Source: Camarhynchus parvulus (taxonomy: Eukaryota > Chordata > Aves > Passeriformes > Thraupidae). From it: a stretch of DNA of 64,000 bases. The stretch spans positions 10,883,024 through 10,947,023 of the forward strand of contig NC_044576.1 of the NCBI RefSeq assembly GCF_901933205.1. Reading direction: 5' to 3'. A program made the position numbers and the translations under genes. The notes beneath the pieces were generated by a model. The model ran no database searches and was not told the origin of the DNA. It saw only the letters and a program-made list of their open reading frames with translations. Below are positions 23,476 through 36,846 of this stretch, in pieces (positions within the stretch are counted from its first letter, which is position 1; each line of letters opens with the position of its first letter).

Positions 23476-26400
23476 GCCACTGGCAGCCCAGCAGGCAGCA
23501 GAGTCTCAGTCCCTCAGTGGGTTTCACATTTTACCACTCAGAACTCCCAATTGCCCTCCCCAGCCCCAGAATGAAACAGAAAAGAGAAAAGCTTTAGTCC
23601 TTCTCCACTGTGAAATGAGGAATAAGAGACAAAGCACGCATTTGTGTGTGTGTGTAAAGTCAGTTTTTGCATTTCCACACTCGCCACACTTCTGATTTTA
23701 CCTCAAAGAGATGAAGGTTTCTGTTGCCACAGCAACCATGTTAACAAATAGCAGCATAGCTTTTACACAAATGATGTGATTGTCAGGAGTTGGAGAGTCT
23801 AACTGGCTGTTTATTACATCCCCCAAAATACACACTTTTTACCTAAAACAAATACATCACTTTTTTTTTCATATTGTATATTTCTCATTTCACAACAGCA
23901 AAGGCTTTTGTTTGTATAGGATATACCTTTACCAAGAGCTTCTAAATTTGATACACCTTATCTTTTGTGCCTTAGGAAGGCATCACATGATTGCAGCATT
24001 CTTTAGAAGGCATAAACTGATTTGCATTAATGCTTCTCTCAGTGAGGTAACTGGGGGACTATAAATACAGCTCCTGTCTTCTGATTACTTAGCAATTTTG
24101 CTGCTCTGAAGGGGAAAAAGAAAAGCAGAGGAAGGGATAATCTTCACCATCGGATGAAAAGGGGAGATATTGTTCTGTACATCATCCAAAAATTAATGAT
24201 AAATCTGTTGCTTCCTTTAAAAAGCAAAGATTTTGAAAAGCTAAATTCTGCATCTTCAACACTTGAACATTTCTATTGCGTGTGTTTAGAATAAATTACT
24301 AATGTCCACTACAACAAATATTAACTTTGGCAGATTTTACTTCTAGAGAGAGCAAATTTTGGTTTTAGCTGATGTATAATAGGAATAACAGTTTGCACTT
24401 CTTTGGTCTCTTCCATCTTCATACTTTCCTTCAAAGCACTTCAAATAGCAGATATATCAAGTATTAATTGGAAATATGGCCACATTTTAAGGATGAATAA
24501 ATTAAGATTCCACCTCAAGGGAATGGGAAAATTCTGGGACATAACAAACCATAGACCATGGTAAACAAGAAGAAGTGATTAGCTATTCTGAACACCTAAG
24601 CACTTGCTCAGCCTTTTATAAGCTGAAGAAGACAGAAAAAGTTCCCCAAACAATGTCATATTTAAAAATTTATGGATCTGTTTAAATACAACCACTGTGT
24701 ATGTGTACAGACACTTGCTTAAAAACCAGCCACAAAATTTAGCTGGCTCAAGAATCTTTTTTGAATTCACATCTCATCTCCTCAGCCAAAGCAATGACTT
24801 AGCTCCTGCATTAAATTTACTTTGCACTTCACACAGCTATTATACCAGCTAAAAAAATGGCTTTCTTCCAAACTCTTGACTAACACCATGTCAAAAACTG
24901 TTCAATAGGAATGCTCTCTCCTGACACCCAGCAGCATTTTAGACTCTAGTTACACATTTCCACTTCACTGTCCACTCCTACCTGAGGGAGATACTACAGT
25001 CCCAAGATACAATTATACAGCAGATAGAGTAGGTAAATTAAGTCCTGTTTTTACTTATTTTGTATCAAACAAATACAGAGAGGAAGGGTCTACTCTTGTT
25101 ACATACAATTTCTTTTCACCCCTACAATAAATCCTGTTTCTATTGGGCACCTTTCATCCATATCTGGTTGTTTTGGTGAAACAAACAAGCTGTAGATAAA
25201 ATTCTGTTCAGCTGTTGAAGTTCATTCTCCTCTTTTTCACACACATGCTACAAATCCAAGATGAAATAGGTGTTGCTAGGAAGACATATTTCTGAGAGTT
25301 TTCTCATTCCCTCCCGTATTACCCTCCCAAGTCTCTGTAAAGGGTCAGAAAGATCAACTTCAACATTTTGAAAATTTTAGCAGCAAATGTTCCTTGCCAA
25401 CAAATAGTAAAGGAGCCACCAGAGCAAATTCCCTTTTTTTAATATCTTTGCAAGCTGTATCACCTTGCTAGGATAAGCAGATGCTTATTTCACCTGCCCT
25501 TAGAGCTGACTGAGCTCTTTATATGTTTTATGTGTCTCTGGTAGGCAGCACCTTGGAGAGCCTGCACGAGCCAATCACTCTCTGGGCTTATTTCCATTGG
25601 GATTTCTCTCCCAGTATATTCTAATTATGCCTAAAACATTTACAGAACAGCTTCCATTTTAAAGAAGAGCTCACAAGCCTAATATGCCATGGAGCAGATT
25701 AGCTTCACCTATACCAGGCACGCAGAGCAGTTTGACAGCTTTCAATTCTACCACAATGTGCATTTTGAGGATTTCTGTGAACAAAGAAAAAACATGCCCA
25801 CCTAACACTTCAGAGAGAATTTAGATAGATATATATTAGGCTATAACTGTAGAATATGGGCTGATATTCTGACTATAAGGACTAAAAACTACCAAGGGGG
25901 TAAAGTCTGTCAAATGGATGTTAAATGTCTGTCAGCTTAAACAGTATTGATTTTACATCTTATGAACAGTAGCTTTCACAGAGTAGCCTTTTTCACCAGT
26001 TTTGCTATAAGGTTTGGGATTATTTTATTTCCTTTTTTTAAAGAAATTGGAACTTCTCATTTAATTGAAAAAGCTTGAACTTTTTCCAGTCAAGAATGAA
26101 CATTTTTATTTGTAATGAAACATGCTCCACAATAATTAGTAGCCAGGGTACATAAGTGGGACAGGCAAGTCTCTATGTCAAAATTCTAGAAAATATCTCT
26201 TGAAAGCACACTGCCTCTTTTCAGGAAAGTTCCCTTCCTAATCTGACAAGTGAGAGAGGTTTTCTGCCAGTGCCTCTGTGCTGCATGGTTCGGGTTTAAC
26301 TGTGGTGTGCACTAGATGCAGCACTTTCCCTGGGTTTCCTAGGAGCTCCAGATGGCACACAGGCTGGTTTGGAGGAGAGCTAAGTTTGGAGGGATTTGAC

Positions 26401-28455
26401 TCAAGGTTTTCACCTCTATTTACTTTATACATATTGGAATTGCAAGGCCAGTGTCTGAAATAAAAGCTTACAAGGGCAGAGAGGCTAGAACTATTCAACA
26501 TCTGCAATAAAAAGGGTTTTCTGCAGCTGCTTTTTCTACCATACATGACTGGTCACAGGCAGACAATCTCAAGCCAGAGTTGCAAGCAAGACCTAAATAT
26601 TCAGGTTTTTGAAGCTCATGCAGAATATCATACATTGAGTAACTCAGAGACCTTGGCAGTGGAACATCTAAATTAAACCACAGGAGGACTAAAAGTGTGG
26701 CTTGACATAAAGTTATTCTTTAGATGTACCATGTTCTTTCCACATTTCCATTCCCACATAGTGTAATGCTATGCAGAAACACCCAAACCTGCATGCCAGC
26801 TAATAAATTAACTGAAGTGCCTTAATTACTTGCCCATGCAAGTTCATGAATTCTTTTGAGAAGCATCTTGCAGAAATGTTAAATATAGGCATCTCTGCAT
26901 GACACTAAATTATGTCCCAAATATTTAGAGCAGTAGCCAGCTTTGGCACATTTCAGATTTTAAGAAAAATGAAGAAAAAAATAAGCCCTTTGACTTTAGT
27001 TACTAACTGCCTGCCCACTCAGATCACACTCTATATGAGAAGTCAGTTAGTATTGGTTTTTTATTTATTTGAGAAATGCTGTTATGGTAATTAAGTAAAA
27101 GTGCACATGTGGCCTGTTCAAGGAGTTTTTGTTGTGCTTGAGAAAGAAGCCAGGCTAATACAGCCATGGAAATTGAACCACTCCATTAAAGCAGAGACAA
27201 GCATAGCATAGATGGTAGAAGTGCAAGCTGCCTCCACAGCTCTGACAGCCAAGTTACATCAATCACAGCCACGAGGGGCTGGATTTAAGCACAGCTCTGC
27301 ACCTCTCCAGCCATACAAAACCTGGCCTCACTCAGTGCTCCTCAGGGAGTGCCAGCTGCATGGTGAGGGCAGCTGCCCACCACCCATCAGTCTACTGAAC
27401 ACAAGGAGCCAAGCAGATGACAGATAGTAACACATTTTTGTCATAATAACCAGAGGAAAAAAGATTCTTTATGCCACTACTAATCTTGTGATCCCTTTTG
27501 TTTCATTGTTTTAGCAGACACCCTGTTTCCTGTAAAACCTTTAAAAGCCATTACCCCAGTTCAATACTGCTACTGCCCAATTTTTGTTCGTCTCATTCCT
27601 GTGCCAAGAAAAAGGAATCCCCATCAATGTTTCATGTCTTCCTGCTATCTCAAAATGCACAGAATGCAAGACCTTTTGCAGAGGACAGCAATACTATGAC
27701 AACAGAGAGAAATTAGAAGATTCTTTGCCATTCTAGCTCATCTTTCATACAACAGATACTCCTGATTTTTGTAAACAGTGATATTAAGGCCCTTCCTGGA
27801 AGCCATGAAATAGAGCAGTTATTTTGGTGGATTCAGAAGTGGAAGATGAAAGAAGGTACTGCACCACCCCACTGGTCTCAATGTGTCTCACACGGGCAAA
27901 ATTCTGCGGACAGTAACACCCTGAAACACATCCTGATGCTCACCAGCCAGGAGCAGCCCGGGAAGGGGGGCTGGAGGGGCTTGGTGGGGAAGGGTACAGG
28001 AACAGCATGGAACAGCTGTTGCATCACTCTCTCAACACCTGGGTTCAGGCCCCACCCTCATGACCCTGGGCAAAATATGCCCAAGCTGGGTCTGACATTC
28101 ACTGAAATTCTGCTCTTTAGGCTAAAATCGGTCACTACTGATGAGTATAAGCATCAGCATGGCCAGTTTGAGCCACTGGTCAGAAAGGAAGATAGTGCAG
28201 ATAAAACAGCAGCCTAGAAATTATTGCAAGACCTTTGTTCAGGCTGCAATGTTTTGGGAGTTTTGTAATGTGTACAAAGTGCCAGAAACTCCAGAGAAGT
28301 TTATAAAGAGTCAGTATGAGGCAGGAAAGCTGATAGTTTTAATTTAAGACTCCTTCTTACTAAAAGTAACAAACAGTAGAGAAGTCATTGCTCAACACAG
28401 AAGGTGTAACAGCTGTAACCTAGGGGTAGGTCAGAAAAGCCCTGGTTGCTTAGTT
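23476..28455. other. Non-coding stretch, no gene supported
   Basis: AT-rich with somewhat GC-richer parts at 27200-27430 and 27840-28090. The 123-codon frame at 27846-28217 has no recognisable domain. A short TG run occurs near 23643-23654. Nothing else is recognised. Confidence 0.5.
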
Positions 28456-28459
28456 TTGG

Positions 28460-28830
28460 GTTTTTTAATCTGGAGGAGAAAAAAAAACAGTATTAAGATA
28501 AACAGTAATCCTTGAGAAGGTTATCAAGAAGGTGGAGCCAGGCTCTTTACTGTGGTATTGCATGTGAGACAAAGGATATAGTTTGGAAAAACAAATAAGA
28601 GTTTCAGGCTGGGTATAAAGAACGTTTTTTACCATGAAGGTGGCCAAGCAGTGGAATAGGCTGCCCAGAGAGGTTTTGCTATTGCCCTCCTTCCAATTTT
28701 CAAGATCAGATCAAATAAAACTCTGAACAACCTGGTTTGTTCTCACAGCTGACCCTGAGTTGGGCTGGAGTTTGAACTAGAGACCTTGTGAGGTTCCTTC
28801 CAGTGAGATTTAGCCTGTGATCCTAGGATC
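28460..28830 (+). mobile_element. CR1 LINE 3' fragment, degraded
   Basis: The plus strand reads GGTGGAGCCAGGCTCTTTAC, then TATAAAGAACGTTTTTTACC, AGTGGAATAGGCTGCCCAGA and GAGGTTCCTTCCAGTGAGAT, the CR1 ORF2 tail and 3' region in forward orientation. Diverged relative to the copy at 16.6 kb, with internal deletions and a disrupted frame. Confidence 0.85.
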
Positions 28831-29339
28831 TGCCAAAAATAACCCAGAGTTAATTATAGAAAAGCAATCCATGCATAGGAAAGATCAATGAATAATTCAG
28901 CCAGCGTGTATAAATCAGAGAGGAAAGCCTTACATGTAACTCTTTCAGATGCATTTGGAGATATATTAACTTTGCTTTTTCAGTGTATAAAAGTTCCTAT
29001 TTGGAGAAGACATGCTACCACATACTTGTGAAGAAAACAAAATTAAAGTACTTTCTTATCAAAATTGTCCCACTACAACAACCTCCTTACAAAGTAGAGT
29101 GTTTGTGATGAGTATTATTTTTACCAAGATCATTCATACTTCTTTCACAAGAGAGCAGCATTTATTTATATTATTTCAGGGAAAATTTACTAAACCAAAT
29201 GGACAGTAAAAGTCTTCACCCTATGTCAGCAAGGAGTAAAATCTAGGAAAATTCTTCTTTCCATTCCTTAAAAGTTTAGTAGCTATTCTCCCATCCTTAC
29301 AATATTCACCAGCTTTCTTTTTCTCCTTTTATCTCTCTC

Positions 29340-29560
29340 AGTCAGTGGGTAAAAGGCAAATTGCACATTGTTGTCCTGTGATTCATCCTGAATGCAAAAC
29401 CTCCCTTTTAGTATGACATGTGGTGTTAATCACCATTTTCCTGTCACTTGATGTCAGAGCTGGCAATTTCCTAGCATCTTCACTGGGCGGCCATGTGTAC
29501 ATCATTTCCCATTTCTTTGCTGCACCCAAGCTTGGGTAGCAAATGCAATTAAGCCCATGT
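29340..29560. promoter_or_regulatory. Candidate conserved non-coding element
   Basis: Balanced, non-repetitive sequence within very AT-rich flanks. Motif-like blocks include GCAAATTGCACATTGTTGTC, GTGTTAATCACC (resembling an HNF1/homeodomain half-site pair) and GCAAATGCAATTAAGCCC (POU/homeodomain-like). The call is from texture only. Confidence 0.3.
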
Positions 29561-32500
29561 ATTTCAAGAGGAGATTTTTTCTATTTCACATATTCAGAAC
29601 CTGCCTCACGTTTAGACAGTGTTAGATTAAACTACCCTCAATCCCAGTGGATATAAATCAACACATCTTTTAATACACAGGGTTTTTGTTTGTTTTTCTT
29701 CATCCATGCCAGTGTACTCCTCTAAGCTATTTATTTGGATGAAGGGAAGGCCAAGTACATTTTTCCACCCCTGCCAGTAAGCTGATTGCTCTTTGGCTCA
29801 AGCTGCTCAATATATTCCAGACTAGAGAAGGGAAGTTTCTTGTCCTCAGCAGCTTGGCAGTGTTCTGATATGTTAAACAGATGCTTGTGTTTTACACCCA
29901 ATTCATAACTACTTATCACTGGTGGACTTAAAGATCTTATACATTAGTTCTTCTTGACTCCCAGAGGTCAAGATGTGCATTAAAACATCTCATTTGTTTC
30001 TCTTTTGTGTTTGTGCTTTGTGTTAACTCTATTGGAAACCTTTGTTCAGCTCAATTTGCAGCATTAGGATTTGCATGTGATTCTTGGAGCAGGTCCTTCT
30101 GAGCACCCAAGGTTTCTCAGACAATGCCACTGCCAAACTCCTTGTGTCTGTTCCCACCAGAAAGCAAGCTGAAGGAGAGCTGTGAAAACCGCAAACAAGT
30201 AACAGCAATGTATAATGCATTTGTAAAGGAAATGCTCAGTCTCACAAAAGTGTTTAGTTCTTGGAAAACTGTCTATGAAACGAGGAGTTCAACATTTCCT
30301 TTTGTAATTCTACAGCTAATACATGTCAGTCTCCCTGTAGCACCAAGGGTAAATGGAAAATCTGTTTTGAGTTCATAAATACTCTCTTAAAATAAACCCT
30401 AAATTCTAGAAGTGTGTGATGTTAGGAATTATCTTTTTGCCATCCATTCACTCATTCCCCAATAACACAACCAATTCACTGCACCCTCCACACCCACACC
30501 ATGCATTTTAAACAATTTACATACCACTCACTCAAAATTAATAATAAAATAACTACCACCCCACACTAGAACATTTGAGCCTAGAAAGTGATGAATTTAC
30601 ACAACACAGAACAATATGAACATGGACAAGATTTGCATGAACACTAATGCACAGCTACTGTAGTAAAGTATCCAGCATAACACACAATAGAAAGGATGTT
30701 TTCATTATCAGGGTTAGGTCATGATCCCAGTTGTTACAAAGGTACCTCATATAGGGAAGGTAACAAGGGAAATTTAGATTGTGGATACTATTGATAATCA
30801 AGGAGCAGAGCAAAAAGATAATATGAAGGAGACTGAGGAGAAAAAGGAAGGCACCAATAAAAGATGGCATAGCAAAGCCAGAAGAAACAGAACATAAGCA
30901 TTAGTTGAATAGCATAAAAAATGTATATTGGTAGTAAAAATTCACTAATTTCTAACAAAATAGCACTAGTTAAAAAATAAATAAAATTCTGTAGAAAAAA
31001 AAATTTAAACTTAGTGATAATGCTGTATAGTATCATCCCTAGTAATAAAAAATGTGATTTTAATAAGAACCAAAATGAAAGAGTAGTCTCAGATAAATGT
31101 GAATTTTTTCCATGCTTTCACTTGGCACATTTGTTACCCCCTCCATCCTGGCCTTAGTGAACAAGTAGAAAAGAAAAATATTTGTAAAGAGAGATGCAAA
31201 AACCCTGTTACTGTTACATAACCAGTTTGGGTTTGAGGCCCCATCCACCATTTTCGTTGTTCAGCTATGAACCGCAAAACAGCCTATCATGTTCCTCTTG
31301 TGCTTACATTCAATCCAGAAGCCTTAACACCCACGCACACAAGATGTTCTAACACAAAACTTTCTAAGTGTTGATTTATTGAAGATGCATTAGCCTTGTG
31401 ACTTATACTGTTTTTTTGGACATGTAACTCTACTATCCAGTAGGCCTTTTGAAAAACCACTGCCAGCTTTTCATTACTGCTATTTTAATGTCTTTCCATA
31501 GAAGCATGATCTCCTAATTTATAGCTGTCCAATGAGTAAGGAAAATAAGTAAAAATCTTGTTCATACACATTGATATCTACATTTCAGTATAGGCAGTGT
31601 GTTCCAACAAGATACACTGGAGAAGGAATATATTCATTATGTTTCTTAGGGGGTTTCATTTACATGACACCTCTTTTAAAATGTATCTGCATACTGTTAA
31701 TTGTACATTGAGAAAAACACATCAAAAACAGACATTTACAGAGAAGTAGCAAACTAAATATTAAATCCAAAACCAAAGGGCCTAATTCAGATTTTGTATG
31801 CCAATGGCTTCAAACCTTCCTTTTGCTGTTCCAAAATTATTATTTATGATGTCAGAAAAGGTCGTGTGAATCCAGGACTCTAAAACTTACATTAGCACTT
31901 GAATTTAGTCACAATTAAATTCACCAAAGTGAATCATGCAATTTGTGCTACTCCAAAAATCTAAACTTATTCTATAGGATCTATCCTTTTATTTAGTTCT
32001 CTAATTTACCTGCCTCTGCCTGCCACTAACCCATACCTCACTTTCACTTATCTCACTTTCAACATAGCAAGGGAAAATTGCCTTAGCATTCAGAAGCAGA
32101 AAACCAATTCCTGTATTCGAGGAAATTGAAATTTGGAAAGATAATGAATCAGGGGTATATCCTGGTTATCAAAATCCCTGAATAATTCCACAACTGTAGG
32201 TCACAAATAGATCAGGCAGTGTCAGGTTGGACTGCAGTTTGATTACCTCTGGCTTTCCCCTTTGCCAGTTTTGTCTAAATTGGATACTTCCCCAGGTGAA
32301 GACACACTTGTTTTTTAAGCAGTCCTTGGTGCCTCTTTGCTGCCTGACCTATGTCAAGCCCTGTAATTCCTCACCAATACTTACATCACCTGGTACCCCA
32401 CCAGAAACAGAGATTTTGGGAATGCTGATCCATGAAGAACACCATATGGCTACAGATGTTCCTGAGTGCCATGGTGTCTAACCCACCTTACACTGAGCCA

Positions 32501-35500
32501 GATGCCATGGTAATTAAAAGCTGGATACCAGCCAGAGGCTAATGTACAGCATACTTCCAAAATTCTTCAATGTGTAGAGATACAATAATTTTATCAATAA
32601 TTAACTTCAGGAAAAAAGATTTAATGAGTTACAGCAACAGAAACAAATATAATCTATGATGTGCATTTGCAGACAGAACTATGGCTCATCCCCACACACA
32701 CATTGTTGGTCCCATTCATGTTTAGATATTCTCTAACCAACTATAGTGCAGTGAACAGTCATGAAGGTGCATTTATTTTCACTCATCTTTTAGTCATTGA
32801 ATTCCATCTTTTTTGCCAATAAGAAAGCTTAAAAATAATTTTCACCACCAGTATGAATGTCTATGCTTAATTGCACAAACATTTGTGCTAAACAAACCTC
32901 AAAGGGCTATGTCCTTTACCAAAGAAATCTCATTAAAAATTTAAATGCATATTCAAAGGAAAAACTTCCCTAGTATTTCTCCCTTAGCTCAGGGAGCACA
33001 GAAGACACATTATCCACAACTTTCAGTCAAACATTTTTATGACCAAATTAAATGAAAAATATTGTGATGTGGAAGATCCTGTACAGCAGCTCACAGACCT
33101 GACAAAAGTGCAACACACTGGCCAAACTTTTTTTTTTATTCTTACAAAAGTCAAGACGTATCTTCTTTGCGTGCTCTAGAGAAAATATCCTTATTGATTA
33201 TCAGTTCATCTCCTTCAAGATTAGAATTACTGAATGTTTCTTCATTACAGAACATTTTTATCTTCAGCCCCCTCAACAGAGATCCTACAAAACCATGTGC
33301 TTACAGAGACAATACTTTTTTCTCTCTGAAGACAGGAAACCTACAGCAAATCTATAGAGTATATTTGCATTTAACATCATCAGCTAACTGTGCCCATGCT
33401 TTGTCACACATCAACATTGGAACCAGGCTTTTAGCACATAACCACTCTAGATTATGTGCTTGGACACAGCCACAGCAAAAGAAGCAAGACCATAATCGTT
33501 GGACTAGTTTTGATTTTACTGCTTATTTCACCTCTATTCATTACATAAACATTATAGCAAGAGGAACCTTCCTATGAAATTATCACCTAGATTATCTCAG
33601 TAATCAAACTTTGATCTCTTTTACTGATTTCTATAGAAATACAAAGTGACTCTTCAAAACTTAAAGTTATTTGTTTAAGGAAACACAGGAGGGAAAGGGT
33701 AAGAAAGAAATGCATAAGACCTACAGGCAAGTATTTCTTGCAAGTTTTGGGAGGCCCACTTGTTCAAAGTACCTACCATAATTGGGAGCAGATGAAATGG
33801 CTGTCCATAAGCCTTTGTCTTAACCTGATTTAATCAGTGTGCATTCCTCTGAGCTCACAGGCACTGTTTCATTCTTTGCAAAGTTTCTTTGTCTGGTCTG
33901 GGAATTTGGAGCCTGTCCAATCTGATTAGTTCATCAATAAAGGTATAGAGGACAAAAGTACTCTTCTACAAAAGAGTTTGCTATTCATTCAGCAGCTTCA
34001 TTTATGTTACTGTCCTGGACACCTTCATGCAGGTCTCCCTTAGGACTGATTTACTGTTTTTACTTCTGAGAGCATGAAAAAGAAATAAAAACAGGCATGC
34101 ACCAGTAATATCAATTAGAAATAAACACAACATGTCCCACTATGGCCATCAGCTACTCAGAAAAGATATGGGCAGGGATAACTGAGTGTGGTACTGACAG
34201 TTTTCTAGAGAAGGAAACATCCCACTGGAGTCACTCACTGGCCCTCTGGAGCCAACACCCTGCCACTGCCCTTTCTCTGTGACTCAGGGCAAAGGCACAA
34301 TCACAGAGGAGATAAGTGCAGCGTGATATGAGCTGCTCAGATACTGTGGGAACAGAAACCAGGTAACTGTCTTAGGCAGAGACATTTGCCTGGACAGAAA
34401 ATAATATCTTCCCTAATACATAGTAGCATCTATTAAAAGGAATATTAACTAAATATAAAAATAATTAATATCCCTTTGGACTAAAAGACAGATTTAACAA
34501 TTTAGTAAAGGGCATAAGTCTGCCTAGAAAGAACAAAATTACAAAGCATCAACTTTCCAATGTTAACACTGAAATTTGGCTATGCACAATTCACACTACA
34601 ATCTAAAACTGCAGTCATAAAAACAAAGAACAGCCTTTCAGCACTTTTTGGATCACAATTCACATGTGCAGATGAGGTCATGCCAGCCCTATGGTTCGTG
34701 GCAAAAGCATGACAGTAACCAAGACAACAGCACAAATGCTTCCTGCAAATTCCTCCTGACAGAGTGTAGAGAACATGATGACCAGAGTATTCTTTGCTCC
34801 AGATAAAGCCCAGTCACCTATCTTAACACAAGTTCTCATTAAGACTGAAGCTTGTCTCAGCTAATCAATTAATTCTTGCTTTATGATGCCCAGTTTTAGA
34901 CAGCTGGTGCATAGTTAGGGGCTCAAACTGGGGAGCAAAGAATCCATAAGCTGTACCTCAACACTCAACAGAATTCCTTGTGGGAAATTGCACAGGGTAG
35001 AAATATTTCTATGAGAATGGGATACAATATACAAGCATACTGCCCTACCACTGATATTCTTCTGCTGCATTACATTCTGGTAACAGAGCACTTAAGCACA
35101 CATCTTTATTCCTCTTTACTTCTCTTAGATCTAATGCAATTAAATCTTCCAATTTGTGGATTAGCATTGCATTAAAAATTTGATGCCATCTTAGGAAAGA
35201 ATGAACAACTCTTTCATATTAACCATTCTTGAACTCTAACAACTCCAGCACAACCTGAATACACTTCTGAACTTTGAAACAGTTTTCATTAAATTTCAGT
35301 GCACCTCTGCTGTTATTGCTTTCTAGGCAGTTGAATGCTTATTTGTACAAAACCTTCTGAGTTATGTTCATCATTATTTTCAGGTTCATGGCTACTTTAG
35401 TTTCCCTGACAGCAACAGAATGAGCTCATTCTTCACATTCATTTGTTTTCCCACCAATAAATTTCTCAGGTCACATAAGTTCATTTCAAAGAGATGTCTT

Positions 35501-36828
35501 CTTTTGCTAAGTGCCATAACATGCCAGTCATCTAGATGTCTGATGGTCTTCAGCTTCCTAATTCTCCTTGGACTGTCTCAGGACCCACCTTCCCTTGGCA
35601 CTGACCCACGGGCACAATCCAAATCTTACTGATACCTTTTCTCTTTACAGCATCCCTTTCAAAGACAGAGGTACCATCTGGAGTCACAATAAAAACCATT
35701 TAATTTTTTTTTTAATATTTCTGCTGTTATCTCTTGCTTAATAAACTCCAAAGTCATAACAACTTCTTTTAAGCAGAAGGGCTGCAAAATCCAACCACCC
35801 AAAATTTCCCACAGGTATGTGCACTAAATAGACACCATAAATTTAGGACTCAGTTCTTAGTAGGATTTCTGTATTTTATCAAGTCCCTGTGATAGTGCAG
35901 ACAGAGTGAACAAACTACCAAACTTCAATTTCTTCTGAAAAATCAGTTCCCTTTCTATTGATTAAATTTTTCTATCAACAGTTAATTATTTCATAGCACA
36001 AAATCTCACAACTGAACTTAATTTTTTTTTTCTAAGAATCCACATTTTCTTGTGGGCTAGGCTACATCTAAGCTGCTTCAACATAGTATACTTCAGTATT
36101 TTTTGACCTATGTTTTTGAGAACTTTTCAAATTTCCTCAAAAACGTCTATGTTCTCACAGTAGGTTTTATGGAAGAAATCTCATTAATATTTTATAATAT
36201 GATGAAGAGAGAAATTTAAGGCTAACTAAGAGGCATAGGGCATCGTCTGGGGAATGTTATTGTTGCCATTGAAACTGCAGAGCTATATTTTTCTGTTCTT
36301 TTATTTAAAGGTCAAATAAACTTTTAAATAAAAAGAAGTTATGGGTATGGAGCATTGCAAGCTTGGCAGTTATCAGATAATTGTACCTTGGCACTTTCCA
36401 CCCTAATGGTGGATTTGGAGAGATGTAACTCAGTTGTGAACAATCACAGAAGTTGATTGGATATAAAGCAGAAATAGAGTGGAGTTGTTCCTATTTATCC
36501 AAGAAAGCTGTTGCTCATTTCAATGTTGCAGTTTTCCCTCATACTCTTCTGCTGCATTTTGATTAAATAAAAAGGCCCAATAGGCAGACAAAATGAGGGA
36601 AGTTATTACACTTATATAACCTATTCAGAGAATTTAAAAAGAGTAAGACTTCCTTAGCATTCTCCCAGGTTTCAAAAGAAAATAATCTACAGTTCCTTCT
36701 GTAATGACAATTAGCAAATCAAATACTCATTAGTGGTGGGAAAGTGTTTACAACAGGTCAAATCCATATCCTCTTTCATAGTAATTAAAAAAATTTATAA
36801 AAACTTAGAAAGAATTAAAAAACATTTT

Positions 36829-36846
36829 AACAAAGTATACTTTGTT
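36829..36846. promoter_or_regulatory. Perfect 18-bp palindrome of two inverted SOX-type sites
   Basis: AACAAAGTATACTTTGTT is identical to its reverse complement. Each arm, AACAAAG, matches the HMG-box SOX core (A/T)(A/T)CAA(A/T)G, and the arms face each other across four bases. SOXE proteins (SOX8/9/10) are known to bind such inverted pairs with short spacing as dimers. Occupancy is inferred, and an AT-rich background makes chance palindromes more likely than in average DNA. Confidence 0.4.

Noticed and set aside
33167..33577. 136-codon plus-strand ORF
   Set aside because: No domain, no convincing start context or flanking splice signals, and AT-driven composition.
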